Shown here: positions 53,043-61,167 of the stretch, piece after piece
How the letters are laid out: the number at the start of each line of letters is the position of its first letter
Numbering within the stretch: the stretch's first letter is position 1
Source of the DNA: Lachnoclostridium sp.
GTDB taxonomy: Bacteria; Bacillota; Clostridia; Lachnospirales; Lachnospiraceae
Length of the DNA stretch: 64,000 nt
Assembly: GCA_023664665.1 (NCBI GenBank)
Contig: JAMPEY010000001.1
Location: forward strand, 100,624 to 164,623
Direction: 5' to 3'
Notes under the pieces: model-generated
Seen by the model: the letters and a program-made list of their open reading frames with translations, nothing else
Databases searched by the model: none
What the model was told of the DNA's origin: nothing
Position numbers and translations under genes: made by a program

Positions 53043-54593
53043 ATGAGTGGAATGCAAATCAGGATGTTTGGGCAGAGAACAATAAGGGGCTTTTTTTATG
53101 GGCTTTTTGCAGCGGCGGGAATCTGCGCACTGACGGCGCTGGGATGGGCGGGGGTGTGGACGGACAAAAAAACGGCGGCGTCCGGCGATGCGGCAGAGGC
53201 GGACAGGGAATGGCTGGTGCTGTCTGAGGATGGGCGGGTGCAAAGAAGCAACAGGATGACGGCGGCAGACAATGCAGGAGCGTCAAGCGGATGGGCAGCC
53301 GCCAGAGAACAGGCACAGACCGATGGGCAGATGGAAATACAGGCACAGGGAGCGGCAGAGAGTGCGGAGCTGTCCCTATATGCAACAGCGGCGGTGCTTA
53401 TTGATGCGGATTCCGGCAGGGTGCTGTACGGTAAAAATGAAGACACACCTCTTGCCATGGCAAGCACCACAAAGATCATGACCTGTATCACGGTGCTGGA
53501 GCATGTGGAGGATTTGGGTGAGATGTTGACGGTTTCTTCCTATGCGGCGAGTATGCCCAAGGTAAAGCTGTACATAAAAAAAGGGGAACAGTATCAGGTG
53601 AGGGAGCTTTTGTTTTCCCTGATGCTGGAATCCCACAATGACGCCGCCGTTGCTCTTGCGGAATATGTGGGAAAACAATATCTGGAAGACGAATTGAGAG
53701 TGAAGGATACGGCGGATTTCTCCACAGAGGAGAGCAAACAGGCGGTGGCGGCGTTTGCGGCGCTGATGAATGCCAAAGCGGATGCCCTCGAGTGCAGGGA
53801 TACCTATTTTATCACCCCCAACGGTCTGGACGCTACGGAAACGATTGTTTTCGACAATGGGGAAAGCGTTGTAAGAGAGCATCATACCACGGCGTCAGAC
53901 CTTGCAAGGATAATGGCATACTGCATTACGGAGTCCTCCAAGCGGGATTTATTTTTGGAGATTACAAGGACGGCGTCCTATAGTTTTTATCGCAACGGAC
54001 GGAACTTTACCTGTAACAACCATAACTCCTTTCTCGGTATGATGGAAGGCGCCTTAAGCGGCAAAACAGGATTTACCAACAAAGCGGGATATTGTTATGT
54101 GGGGGCGCTTTGCAGGGGGGAGCGCACCTTTGTGGTGGCGCTTTTGGCATGCGGCTGGCCAAACAATAAATCTTACAAGTGGAGCGATACAAAAGAACTC
54201 ATGGAGTATGGGCTTAAATATTATGATTACCGGGAATTTTCACCCGAGGTGGCATGGGGCAGCCTTTATGTGGCAAACGGCGCCGCAAAAGACGGAAATC
54301 CGTATCATTCCGTAAGTGTTCCCATTGTCCGAAAGGAAAAAGAGGAACCCATCCGGCTGCTGGTCAGAGAAGAGGAGAATGTCATCGCGAAGCTCACCTG
54401 TGAGGAAAGTCTGCCCGCTCCTGTGGCGGAGGGAACCAAGGTGGGAACAATCACCTACTATCTGGTGGACGCATCGGGTAAAGAAAACTATCTGAAGGAG
54501 GAGGGGCTTTATACCGGGGAAGGAGCCGGTGAAAAGAATTTTTCCTTTGTGGCGGGGTATATTTTCGGGAGTTACTTAATTTTGAGAAAATAA
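53043..54593 (+). CDS. D-alanyl-D-alanine carboxypeptidase with long N-terminal region
   Basis: About 516 residues. An N-terminal membrane helix (GFFYGLFAAAGICALTALGWAGVW) precedes a low-complexity Ala/Gln/Glu linker of about 70 residues. The catalytic domain has the S-x-x-K motif in MASTTKIMTC, the second motif in SHNDAAVAL (S-H-N replaces S-G-N) and KTGF in LSGKTGFTNKAGYC. A C-terminal beta domain and a final hydrophobic segment (FVAGYIFGSYLIL) end it. It follows scpB by 49 nt, as Bacillus has dacB near scpAB, and may act in vegetative or spore peptidoglycan. The start is weakly defined (ATG 53043 or 53052). Confidence 0.88.
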   Translation: MSGMQIRMFGQRTIRGFFYGLFAAAGICALTALGWAGVWTDKKTAASGDAAEADREWLVLSEDGRVQRSNRMTAADNAGASSGWAAAREQAQTDGQMEIQAQGAAESAELSLYATAAVLIDADSGRVLYGKNEDTPLAMASTTKIMTCITVLEHVEDLGEMLTVSSYAASMPKVKLYIKKGEQYQVRELLFSLMLESHNDAAVALAEYVGKQYLEDELRVKDTADFSTEESKQAVAAFAALMNAKADALECRDTYFITPNGLDATETIVFDNGESVVREHHTTASDLARIMAYCITESSKRDLFLEITRTASYSFYRNGRNFTCNNHNSFLGMMEGALSGKTGFTNKAGYCYVGALCRGERTFVVALLACGWPNNKSYKWSDTKELMEYGLKYYDYREFSPEVAWGSLYVANGAAKDGNPYHSVSVPIVRKEKEEPIRLLVREEENVIAKLTCEESLPAPVAEGTKVGTITYYLVDASGKENYLKEEGLYTGEGAGEKNFSFVAGYIFGSYLILRK

Positions 54594-54603
54594 AATTGTC
54601 AAA

Positions 54604-54648
54604 AAAATGCAATTCGTTCTTTGCGAGTTGCATTTTTTATGTTATACT
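54604..54648 (+). terminator. Terminator after the carboxypeptidase, overlapping a promoter
   Basis: AAAATGCAATTCG (54604-54616) pairs with CGAGTTGCATTTT (54624-54636), and T residues continue to 54638. TTGCGA (54621-54626), 16 nt, TATACT (54643-54648) makes a plausible promoter for the decarboxylase operon partly inside the hairpin. Confidence 0.75.
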
Positions 54649-54703
54649 ATCTTAGTTAGGATATATTATATTATCTATTTATTATAAACGGAGGGCAGAA
54701 AGC

Positions 54704-56134
54704 ATGAGTACTACTTCAAAAGCGAGCCAAAGAATAGCAGCTTTGCTCGATGACAACAGTTTCGTTGAAATCGGCGGTCTTGTGACGGCAAGAGCTACTG
54801 ATTTCAATCAGAAACCAACAGAAACTCCTTCAGACGGCGTTATTACCGGCTATGGAGTGATCGACGGTAATCTTGTGTATGTGTACAGTCAGGATGCTTC
54901 CGTACTTGGCGGCACTATCGGTGAGATGCACGCAAAGAAGATTACGGGTCTTTATGATTTAGCCATGAAGACGGGAGCGCCGGTTATCGGATTGCTGGAC
55001 TGCGCCGGTCTCAGGCTTCAGGAGGCAACGGACGCGCTTGCGGCATTTGGCGGCATTTATGCAAAACAGGCGCTTGCATCCGGTGTGATTCCTCAGATTA
55101 CCGCGATCTTCGGAACCTGTGGCGGGGGACTTGCACTGTTTCCCACGATGACGGATTTTACTTTTATGGAGGACAAGAACGCCAAGCTGTTTGTCAATGC
55201 GCCCAATGCATTGGATGGCAATGTCATCACCAAAAATGACACCTCCTCTGCGAAATTCCAGGCACAGGAAAGCGGCATTGTGGATGTGGTGGCTGACGAG
55301 GCGTCCCTATTGGGCAAGATCAGGGAGCTTATCGGTTTCCTGCCTGCTAATAATGAGGACTGTGCAAGCTTTGAAGAATGTAACGACGATTTGAACCGGG
55401 TGAATCCAGAGATTGCAAACTGTGTGGGAGATACCTCCATTGCACTGTCCATTCTTGCGGATGACAATAATTTCTTTGAAGTGAAGTCGGAATATGCAAA
55501 AGAGATGGTGACAGGATTTATCCGTTTAAACGGAGCTACCGTAGGCGCTGTGGCAAACAGAAGCGAGGTTTGTGACGAGACGGGCAAGGTAGTGGAGAAG
55601 TTTGACGCAGTGCTCACCGCAAAGGGCAGCGAGAAAGCGGCGGACTTTGTAAACTTCTGTGATGCGTTCGGCATCCCCGTGCTGACCCTGACCAATGTGA
55701 AGGGATATGAAGCTACCGTATGTTCCGAGAAAAAAATCGCAAAGGCTGTGGCAAAGCTTACCTATGCTTTTGCAAACGCTACGGTTCCCAAGGTAAATGT
55801 AGTGGTTGGCAAAGCTTACGGCACCGCCTATGTGGCAATGAACTCCAAGGCTGTAGGCGCGGATATCACCATCGCCTGGCCGGATGCCCAAATCGGCACC
55901 ATGGACAGCAAGCTTGCCGCAAAGATCATGTATGACGGACAGGGTGCTGATGTGATCAATGAGAAGGCAGCCGAATACGAAGCGTTGACATTAAATGTCA
56001 CAAGCGCTGCCAAGAGAGGATATGTTGATCAGATTGTAGATGCGGCGGATACCAGAAAGTATGTGATCGGCGCATTTGAAATGCTGTTTACAAAACGCGA
56101 GGACCGTCCGGCTAAAAAACACGGGACCGTCTAG
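54704..56134 (+). CDS. Acyl-CoA carboxyltransferase subunit (MmdA/12S type)
   Basis: About 476 residues with two crotonase-like carboxyltransferase halves. Acyl-CoA and biotin sites are seen in YSQDASVLGGTIGEMHAKKI, APVIGLLDCAGLRLQEATDALAAFGG and IPQITAIFGTCGGGLALFP, and in the second half FIRLNGATVGAVANRS and AYGTAYVAMNSKAVGADITIAWPDAQIGTMD. The family moves CO2 between acyl-CoA (methylmalonyl-, malonyl- or glutaconyl-CoA) and biotin. It is first in a five-gene cluster with a Na+-pump and no biotin carboxylase, so it should act in decarboxylation or transcarboxylation. The acyl-CoA substrate is not certain. Confidence 0.9.
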   Translation: MSTTSKASQRIAALLDDNSFVEIGGLVTARATDFNQKPTETPSDGVITGYGVIDGNLVYVYSQDASVLGGTIGEMHAKKITGLYDLAMKTGAPVIGLLDCAGLRLQEATDALAAFGGIYAKQALASGVIPQITAIFGTCGGGLALFPTMTDFTFMEDKNAKLFVNAPNALDGNVITKNDTSSAKFQAQESGIVDVVADEASLLGKIRELIGFLPANNEDCASFEECNDDLNRVNPEIANCVGDTSIALSILADDNNFFEVKSEYAKEMVTGFIRLNGATVGAVANRSEVCDETGKVVEKFDAVLTAKGSEKAADFVNFCDAFGIPVLTLTNVKGYEATVCSEKKIAKAVAKLTYAFANATVPKVNVVVGKAYGTAYVAMNSKAVGADITIAWPDAQIGTMDSKLAAKIMYDGQGADVINEKAAEYEALTLNVTSAAKRGYVDQIVDAADTRKYVIGAFEMLFTKREDRPAKKHGTV

Positions 56135-56151
56135 AAAGGGTGATTGTTAAA

Positions 56152-56964
56152 ATGAAGAAATTTTTAAGCTTATTATGCATGATTACCTGCGTTTTTGGAT
56201 TGACGGCCTGCGGAAGCGGGGAGAAGTTGACAGAACGTGAACAGGAAAATGTGGATGCGGCAAAGAAATGCGCTGTGGAAGAGGTTCTGCCAACCCTTGA
56301 ACTGTTCATGAACGATGAAAATTTAAAGCTTGGCGAATACACTCTGGAAGAGTACACTGCTGAAGAAGTTGCCCATCTGGTTTCCGAAAATTACGGTTTT
56401 GAAGTTGTGGATGGTTATAAATTCTTAAGCGCGGTAAACTCTTTCCGTTCCGCCAAGAAATCAATAGGCGGCATCACAGGAAAGCCGGATGCACAATCCG
56501 CTGATGTGACAACTAAGATTGATGACAGTCAGATCATTGTAACCATGCAGGTAAAGGGTGCTGAGAAGGATGCAGAGGCGGAAATTATTTTTTCCAACGA
56601 TATGTTTTTGACTTTGGAGTCCGCGGCGTTAAATCCCATTTCCTCCTTTAAGGAGATGATGGTAAAGGCGGCGCTCAATACCGTAATCGGTATGGGAACC
56701 GTGTTTGCCGTATTGATTCTGATTAGCCTGCTGATATCCTGCTTTGCCGTTATTCCCAAGATTCAGGCAGCTTTTTCCAAGAAAAGCGAGACGCCCGCAG
56801 CTTCGGCCGACAAGGCAGTGGCGCAGATAACCCAAAAAGAAGAGGCGGTAGAGGCGTCCGATGATTTGGAGCTGATTGCGGTGATTGCCGCTGCGATTGC
56901 GGCAAGCGAGGGAGCTGTTTCAACGGACGGCTTTGTGGTTCGTTCCATCCGCAGGAGAGTTTGA
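56152..56964 (+). CDS. OadG-like gamma subunit fused to a lipoprotein domain
   Basis: About 270 residues. A lipoprotein signal (VFGLTAC, Cys at residue 20) and an extracytoplasmic domain of about 160 residues precede one membrane helix (VIGMGTVFAVLILISLLISCF). A cytoplasmic tail containing LELIAVIAAAIAASEG is typical of the OadG family. OadG normally is a small anchor that holds the decarboxylase and beta subunit together, so the added outer domain is a fusion of unknown purpose. ATG 56152 with AAAGGGTG upstream is preferred over GTG 56140. Confidence 0.83.
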   Translation: MKKFLSLLCMITCVFGLTACGSGEKLTEREQENVDAAKKCAVEEVLPTLELFMNDENLKLGEYTLEEYTAEEVAHLVSENYGFEVVDGYKFLSAVNSFRSAKKSIGGITGKPDAQSADVTTKIDDSQIIVTMQVKGAEKDAEAEIIFSNDMFLTLESAALNPISSFKEMMVKAALNTVIGMGTVFAVLILISLLISCFAVIPKIQAAFSKKSETPAASADKAVAQITQKEEAVEASDDLELIAVIAAAIAASEGAVSTDGFVVRSIRRRV

Positions 56965-57027
56965 CAGCAGTTCAGCTGACAGCAATTCAGCTGACAGCAA
57001 TTCAGTTGACAGCAATTCAGCTGACAG
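56962..57027 (+). repeat. 15-bp tandem repeat spanning the stop codon
   Basis: Four copies of TGACAGCAATTCAGC (the first has G for the A at position 9, the third ends in T) plus a partial fifth (TGACAG). The first TGA is the stop codon of the OadG-like gene. As 15 bp is five codons, every copy restores an in-frame stop. Confidence 0.9.
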
Positions 57028-57103
57028 GGTTTCTTTAGTAGTAAGACTGTTATAAAAAGAAAGATTAAAAAGGCGGAAGCCTTATGATATGGAGGATGAA
57101 AAA

Positions 57104-57478
57104 ATGAAGAATTATACTATTACCGTAAACGGAAATGTATATGATGTAGTAGTGGAAGAGGGCGCATCAAGCGGCGCTCCCGCAGCAGCGAAAGCTCCCG
57201 CAGCGCCGAAAGCGGCGCCTAAGGCAGCAGCTCCGGCTCCCGCAGCAGCTTCCGGTGCGGCAGGCAGCGTGAAGATTGAAGCCGGCGCGGCAGGCAAGGT
57301 ATTTAAGATTGAAGCTGCTGTGGGTCAGGCAGTTAAGGCAGGAGACCCCGTTGTGATTGTGGAAGCCATGAAGATGGAGATTCCCGTAGTCGCACCTCAA
57401 GACGGTACTGTGGCAAGCATCAATGTAACGGTAGGCGATGCTGTGGAAGCCGGTGCTTTGCTTGCAACCCTGAATTAA
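57104..57478 (+). CDS. Biotin carboxyl carrier protein of the decarboxylase
   Basis: About 124 residues. An N-terminal segment is followed by an Ala/Pro/Lys-rich flexible linker (residues about 22-52) and a biotinyl domain with the acceptor Lys90 in VEAMKMEIPV. It carries CO2 on biotin between the two carboxyltransferases and the beta subunit. GGAGGATG lies just upstream of ATG 57104; an ATG at 57089 would contain that site. The linker corresponds to the MmdC/GcdC or OadA C-terminal type. Confidence 0.95.
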   Translation: MKNYTITVNGNVYDVVVEEGASSGAPAAAKAPAAPKAAPKAAAPAPAAASGAAGSVKIEAGAAGKVFKIEAAVGQAVKAGDPVVIVEAMKMEIPVVAPQDGTVASINVTVGDAVEAGALLATLN

Positions 57479-57509
57479 CGACAAGCAAATCACAACAGGA
57501 GGTTAACAA

Positions 57510-58661
57510 ATGGAATATATAGGTTCTACGCTAAACAACCTGATTCATCAGACAGCGTTCTTCAACCTGACTTGGGGAAACTATCTCATGATATTGGTTG
57601 CGTGCTTTTTCCTTTATTTAGCTATCCGTCATGAGTTTGAGCCGTTACTCTTACTGCCCATTGCGTTCGGTATGCTGCTTGTAAACATTTATCCGGACAT
57701 CATGATACATCCCGAGGATGCTGCAAATGGTACGGGCGGACTGCTGTATTATTTTTATATCTTAGATGAATGGGCAATACTGCCTTCCCTGATTTTTATG
57801 GGCGTGGGAGCCATGACGGACTTTGGCCCCTTGATTGCGAACCCCAAGAGCTTTCTTTTGGGTGCAGCGGCGCAGTTTGGTATTTTTGCGGCTTACTTCG
57901 GAGCGATTATTCTTGGATTTAACGATATGGCAGCCGCTGCAATCTCCATTATCGGAGGCGCAGACGGTCCTACCTCCATTTTCCTTGCAAGTAAGCTGGG
58001 GCAGACGGCGATCTTAGGTCCTATCGCGGTGGCGGCATATTCATATATGTCACTGGTGCCGATTATCCAACCGCCCTTTATGAAACTGCTTACTACAGAG
58101 AAAGAGCGTAAGATTAAGATGGGCCAGCTTCGACCCGTGTCCAAGTTAGAGAAGATTCTGTTCCCCATTATCGTTACCATTGTGGTATGCCTGATTCTTC
58201 CTACCACGGCTCCTTTGGTGGGTATGCTGATGTTAGGTAATCTGTTTAGGGAATCCGGCGTGGTAAGGCAGCTTCAGGAGACAGCATCCAATGCCATGAT
58301 GTATATCGTGGTTATCCTGTTAGGAACTTCCGTAGGCGCTACCACCAGCGCAGAAGCATTTTTGAATGTGGATACTTTAAAGATTGTAGCGCTTGGTCTT
58401 GCGGCGTTTATCTTCGGAACGGTAGCAGGCGTGCTTTTCGGTAAGCTGATGTGCTGGGCTACAAAGGGCAAGGTAAATCCCCTTATCGGTTCCGCAGGCG
58501 TGTCCGCCGTTCCCATGGCAGCCCGCGTATCCCAGAAAGTCGGTGCGGAAGCAGACCCTACCAACTTCCTGCTGATGCATGCAATGGGACCCAATGTAGC
58601 AGGCGTTATCGGCACTGCCGTGGCAGCCGGTACATTTATGGCTATTTTTGGCGTATTTTGA
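57510..58661 (+). CDS. oadB: Na+-translocating decarboxylase beta subunit
   Basis: About 383 residues and about nine membrane helices. The family signature GFNDMAAAAISIIGGADGPTSIFLASKL contains the aspartate implicated in Na+ binding, and the C-terminal GSAGVSAVPMAARVSQKVGAEADPTNFLLMHAMGPN is highly conserved. OadB/MmdB/GcdB subunits decarboxylate carboxybiotin and pump two Na+ outward per turn. AGGAGG precedes the ATG. Confidence 0.96.
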   Translation: MEYIGSTLNNLIHQTAFFNLTWGNYLMILVACFFLYLAIRHEFEPLLLLPIAFGMLLVNIYPDIMIHPEDAANGTGGLLYYFYILDEWAILPSLIFMGVGAMTDFGPLIANPKSFLLGAAAQFGIFAAYFGAIILGFNDMAAAAISIIGGADGPTSIFLASKLGQTAILGPIAVAAYSYMSLVPIIQPPFMKLLTTEKERKIKMGQLRPVSKLEKILFPIIVTIVVCLILPTTAPLVGMLMLGNLFRESGVVRQLQETASNAMMYIVVILLGTSVGATTSAEAFLNVDTLKIVALGLAAFIFGTVAGVLFGKLMCWATKGKVNPLIGSAGVSAVPMAARVSQKVGAEADPTNFLLMHAMGPNVAGVIGTAVAAGTFMAIFGVF

Positions 58662-58706
58662 TAAGTTTAATGGTTTAATAATGAATGAAATGGAGGAATT
58701 TCGTAA

Positions 58707-60137
58707 ATGTCAGAAGAACAAGCAAAGAAACCGATTAAAATTACGGAAACTGTTTTACGTGATGCCCATCAGTCTCTGATTGCTACCAGAATGCCTACCG
58801 AGTTCATGCTTCCCATTATTGATAAGATGGATAAGGTCGGTTATCATTCCGTGGAGTGCTGGGGCGGCGCAACCTTTGACGCATCCCTGCGCTTCTTGAA
58901 GGAAGACCCTTGGGACAGACTGAGAAAGCTGCGTGACGGCTTTAAAAATACCAAGCTGCAGATGCTGTTCCGCGGACAGAATATTTTGGGCTACAGACCT
59001 TATGCAGACGATGTGGTAGATTATTTCGTACAGAAGTCCATCTCCAACGGTATTGATATTATCCGTATTTTTGACTGCTTAAATGATTTGCGCAATCTGC
59101 AGGAAGCAGTAAACGCTACCAACCGCTTCAAGGCAAAAGAGGGCAGGGGTCATGCACAGGTAGCCTTGTCTTATACCTTGGGCGATGCCTATACTCTGGA
59201 ATATTGGACCAGCACGGCGAAAAAGATTGAGGAGATGGGCGCGGATTCCATCTGCATTAAGGATATGGCAGGATTGCTGGTTCCCTACAAGGCAACCGAG
59301 CTGATTTCCGCCATGAAGAGCGCAACCAAGCTGCCCATTCAGCTTCATACCCATTATACCTCCGGCGTGGCAAGCATGACCTATTTAAAGGCCGTAGAAG
59401 CCGGCGTGGATGTCATCGATACGGCTATGAGTCCCTTTGCTCTGGGTACTTCACAGCCCGCTACCGAGGTTATGGTGGAAACCTTCCGCGGAACTCCTTA
59501 TGACACCGGCTTTGACCAGAACCTTTTGGCTGAAATTGCAGATTACTTCAGGCCTTATCAGGAAGAGTGCTTAAAGAGCGGTCTGTTAAATCCCAAGGTG
59601 ATGGGCGTAAATATCAAGACTCTGCTGTATCAGGTACCCGGAGGTATGCTTTCCAATCTGGTGAGCCAGCTGAAAGAGCAGAATGCGGAAGATAAATATT
59701 ATGAGGTGCTGGAGGAAGTTCCCCGTGTGCGCAAGGATTTGGGTGAGCCGCCCCTTGTTACGCCTTCTTCCCAGATTGTGGGTACACAGGCAGTATTCAA
59801 TGTGCTGATGGGAGAGAGATACAAGGTTGCCACCAAGGAAACCAAGGGCATGCTTCGCGGCGAGTACGGTCAGACCGTAAAGCCCATGAGTCAGGAAGTG
59901 ATTGACAAGGTTATCCCCGGCGAGGAGAGAATCACCTGTCGTTATGCGGATAAGCTTGAAAATGAGCTTTCCAAGTTAGAAGACGAGATGAAGGAATGGA
60001 AGCAGCAGGACGAGGATGTATTAAGCTATGCGCTGTTCCCTCAGGTTGCCACAGATTTCTTTAAATATCGTCAGGCACAGCAGGAGAAGGTTGACATGAC
60101 GCAGGCGGATACCAAGACAGGGGCATATCCCGTATAA
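58707..60137 (+). CDS. oadA: Oxaloacetate/pyruvate carboxyltransferase subunit without biotin domain
   Basis: About 476 residues, the catalytic carboxyltransferase part of OadA or the 5S subunit of transcarboxylase. The TIM-barrel motifs are ETVLRDAHQSLIATRM, SVECWGGATFDASLRFL, ADSICIKDMAGLL with the carbamylated lysine, and PIQLHTHYTSGVASM with the metal-binding histidines. A C-terminal helical domain follows. The biotinyl domain usual for OadA is absent; the carrier is the separate protein encoded at 57104-57478. GGAGG lies upstream. It transfers CO2 from oxaloacetate to biotin or, reversibly, from biotin to pyruvate. Confidence 0.94.
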   Translation: MSEEQAKKPIKITETVLRDAHQSLIATRMPTEFMLPIIDKMDKVGYHSVECWGGATFDASLRFLKEDPWDRLRKLRDGFKNTKLQMLFRGQNILGYRPYADDVVDYFVQKSISNGIDIIRIFDCLNDLRNLQEAVNATNRFKAKEGRGHAQVALSYTLGDAYTLEYWTSTAKKIEEMGADSICIKDMAGLLVPYKATELISAMKSATKLPIQLHTHYTSGVASMTYLKAVEAGVDVIDTAMSPFALGTSQPATEVMVETFRGTPYDTGFDQNLLAEIADYFRPYQEECLKSGLLNPKVMGVNIKTLLYQVPGGMLSNLVSQLKEQNAEDKYYEVLEEVPRVRKDLGEPPLVTPSSQIVGTQAVFNVLMGERYKVATKETKGMLRGEYGQTVKPMSQEVIDKVIPGEERITCRYADKLENELSKLEDEMKEWKQQDEDVLSYALFPQVATDFFKYRQAQQEKVDMTQADTKTGAYPV

Positions 60138-60195
60138 AGGTGGGAGTACTTGCGAAACTCCTACTTTCGTAATTACCTAGAAACCATAATATGTG

Positions 60196-60237
60196 AGAGG
60201 CTATTCTTCAAAAAGAATTGGAGGATAGCCTCTTTTT
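60196..60237 (+). terminator. Strong terminator of the decarboxylase operon
   Basis: An arm at 60196-60208 (AGAGGCTATTC and two more bases) pairs with 60221-60233 (GGATAGCCTCT), with two G-U pairs, followed by TTTTT. A clear intrinsic terminator 59 nt after the last gene. Confidence 0.9.
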
Positions 60238-60251
60238 GCAGGCGAAAAACC

Positions 60252-60279
60252 TTGACAAAGCAATACGGGGGGGTAAAAT
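60252..60279 (+). promoter_or_regulatory. Promoter of the kinase-like gene
   Basis: TTGACA (60252-60257), 16 nt including a run of seven G, TAAAAT (60274-60279). The ribosome site AGGAGGG lies 7 nt before ATG 60322. Confidence 0.7.
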
Positions 60280-60321
60280 GAGTATATTTTAACAGGAAGA
60301 TAAAAGGCAGGAGGGATGCAG

Positions 60322-60786
60322 ATGGAAACAGCATTATCCGTAAACGGCAAAGTGTTTTCCGTGGTAAAAATGCTGGGAAAGGGTAATGGAGGATATTCCT
60401 ATCTTGTGAAGGACGGAATCGGCAGATATGTGCTAAAACAGATACATCAGGAACTCTGCGATAACGCTCCCTTTGATAGCCGGATAGAAGAAGAGATAAA
60501 GGATTACATGAAGCTCAAGAGTATCGGCGTCAAAATGCCCGCAATGCTTGATATTGATACAAAAGAAGAAAGAATTCTCAAGGAATACATAGAAGGTCAG
60601 ACCATTTACGAATTGATGCTGCGGGATAAAATAGAGCCATCTTATCTAAAGCAAATTCAACAGATGTGCGCCCTTTTGCATGAGGCGGCTCCCCATATGG
60701 AATGTTTTCCCACGCAGTTTGTAGTGAGGGACAAAGAAATCTATTATGTGGATTTTGAATGCAATGATTACTTGGAAAAGGGATAA
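60322..60786 (+). CDS. Small kinase-like protein lacking catalytic motifs
   Basis: About 154 residues. It has the N-lobe signature of protein kinases: a glycine-rich loop (LGKGNGGYSYLV), an invariant lysine (YVLKQI), a glutamate helix (RIEEEIKDYMKL) and a hinge (LKEYIEGQTIYELM). The catalytic loop H-R-D/H-G-D is not recognisable; ECFPTQFVVRDKEIYYVDFECN keeps the D-F of a DFG-like site but not the catalytic base. It is also half the size of normal kinases. It may be a pseudokinase or a diverged Bud32/RIO-like kinase. Its own promoter and the terminator upstream make it a single-gene unit. ATG 60316 is the alternative start. Confidence 0.7.
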   Translation: METALSVNGKVFSVVKMLGKGNGGYSYLVKDGIGRYVLKQIHQELCDNAPFDSRIEEEIKDYMKLKSIGVKMPAMLDIDTKEERILKEYIEGQTIYELMLRDKIEPSYLKQIQQMCALLHEAAPHMECFPTQFVVRDKEIYYVDFECNDYLEKG

Positions 60787-60845
60787 AAAACGGAGTATTA
60801 ATATTGGTCGAAAATATCGAAATTTCTTAAATAGGAAAAAGAAAA

Positions 60846-60876
60846 TTGTGTAGATTAGGCAGAAATGTGGTACAAT
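60846..60876 (+). promoter_or_regulatory. Sigma-A promoter ahead of the structured leader
   Basis: TTGTGT (60846-60851), 19 nt, extended -10 TGG-TACAAT (60871-60876). Transcription from about 60883 would begin exactly with the three-way-junction element. The 381-nt gap 60787-61167 contains no supported gene. Confidence 0.6.
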
Positions 60877-60885
60877 ATTCGTAAA

Positions 60886-61000
60886 GGGCAGAGTCAAGTG
60901 TCCGCAGAAACAGATGCTGAGCTTGCTCGAGCAGATGTTTCTGCGGACATTTGACGAGCGAAGCGACCCCGAAAAAGCTTGCTTTTTCGGGGTTCTGCCC
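60886..61000 (+). ncRNA. Three-way-junction RNA element upstream of the ECF sigma gene
   Basis: GGGCAGA (60886-60892) pairs with TCTGCCC (60994-61000) and encloses two long hairpins. Hairpin 1 is 60893-60912 with 60936-60955 (20 bp, one G-U), capped by an inner stem-loop around GAGCTTGCTC. Hairpin 2 is CCCCGAAAAAGC-TT-GCTTTTTCGGGG (60967-60992), perfect. The linker is GAGCGAAGCGA. It could be a regulatory leader or a mobile intergenic repeat; the promoter placed directly ahead favours transcription. Confidence 0.6.
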
Positions 61001-61075
61001 GGGACTTGCTGTATTCATGGCATGCAGCGTCCGAATGGACATCAGAAAATAAATTTGGAAAAAGTCGGAAAAGTT

Positions 61076-61102
61076 GGGAACCTTTTTTGGTTTCTATGTA
61101 TC
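61076..61102 (+). promoter_or_regulatory. ECF-type promoter of the sigma operon
   Basis: GGGAACC (61076-61082) followed by TTTT, 15 nt in all, then GTATC (61098-61102). The -35 G-G-A-A-C is typical of ECF sigma factors. The LysM gene has the same two elements at the same distance (62774-62800), so this is probably autoregulation. Confidence 0.7.
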
Positions 61103-61167
61103 ATTTATATGGAGTCTTTTACTTTATTACAAAAGATTTTAAAATACATAGAAAGAGGTTTCGGAAG

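Noticed and set aside
60979-61167. N-terminal extension of the ECF sigma gene
   Set aside because: The frame is open upstream to 60979, but that sequence lies in the RNA element and ECF promoter, has no ribosome site and does not resemble a sigma N-terminus. ATG 61168 fits the family length.
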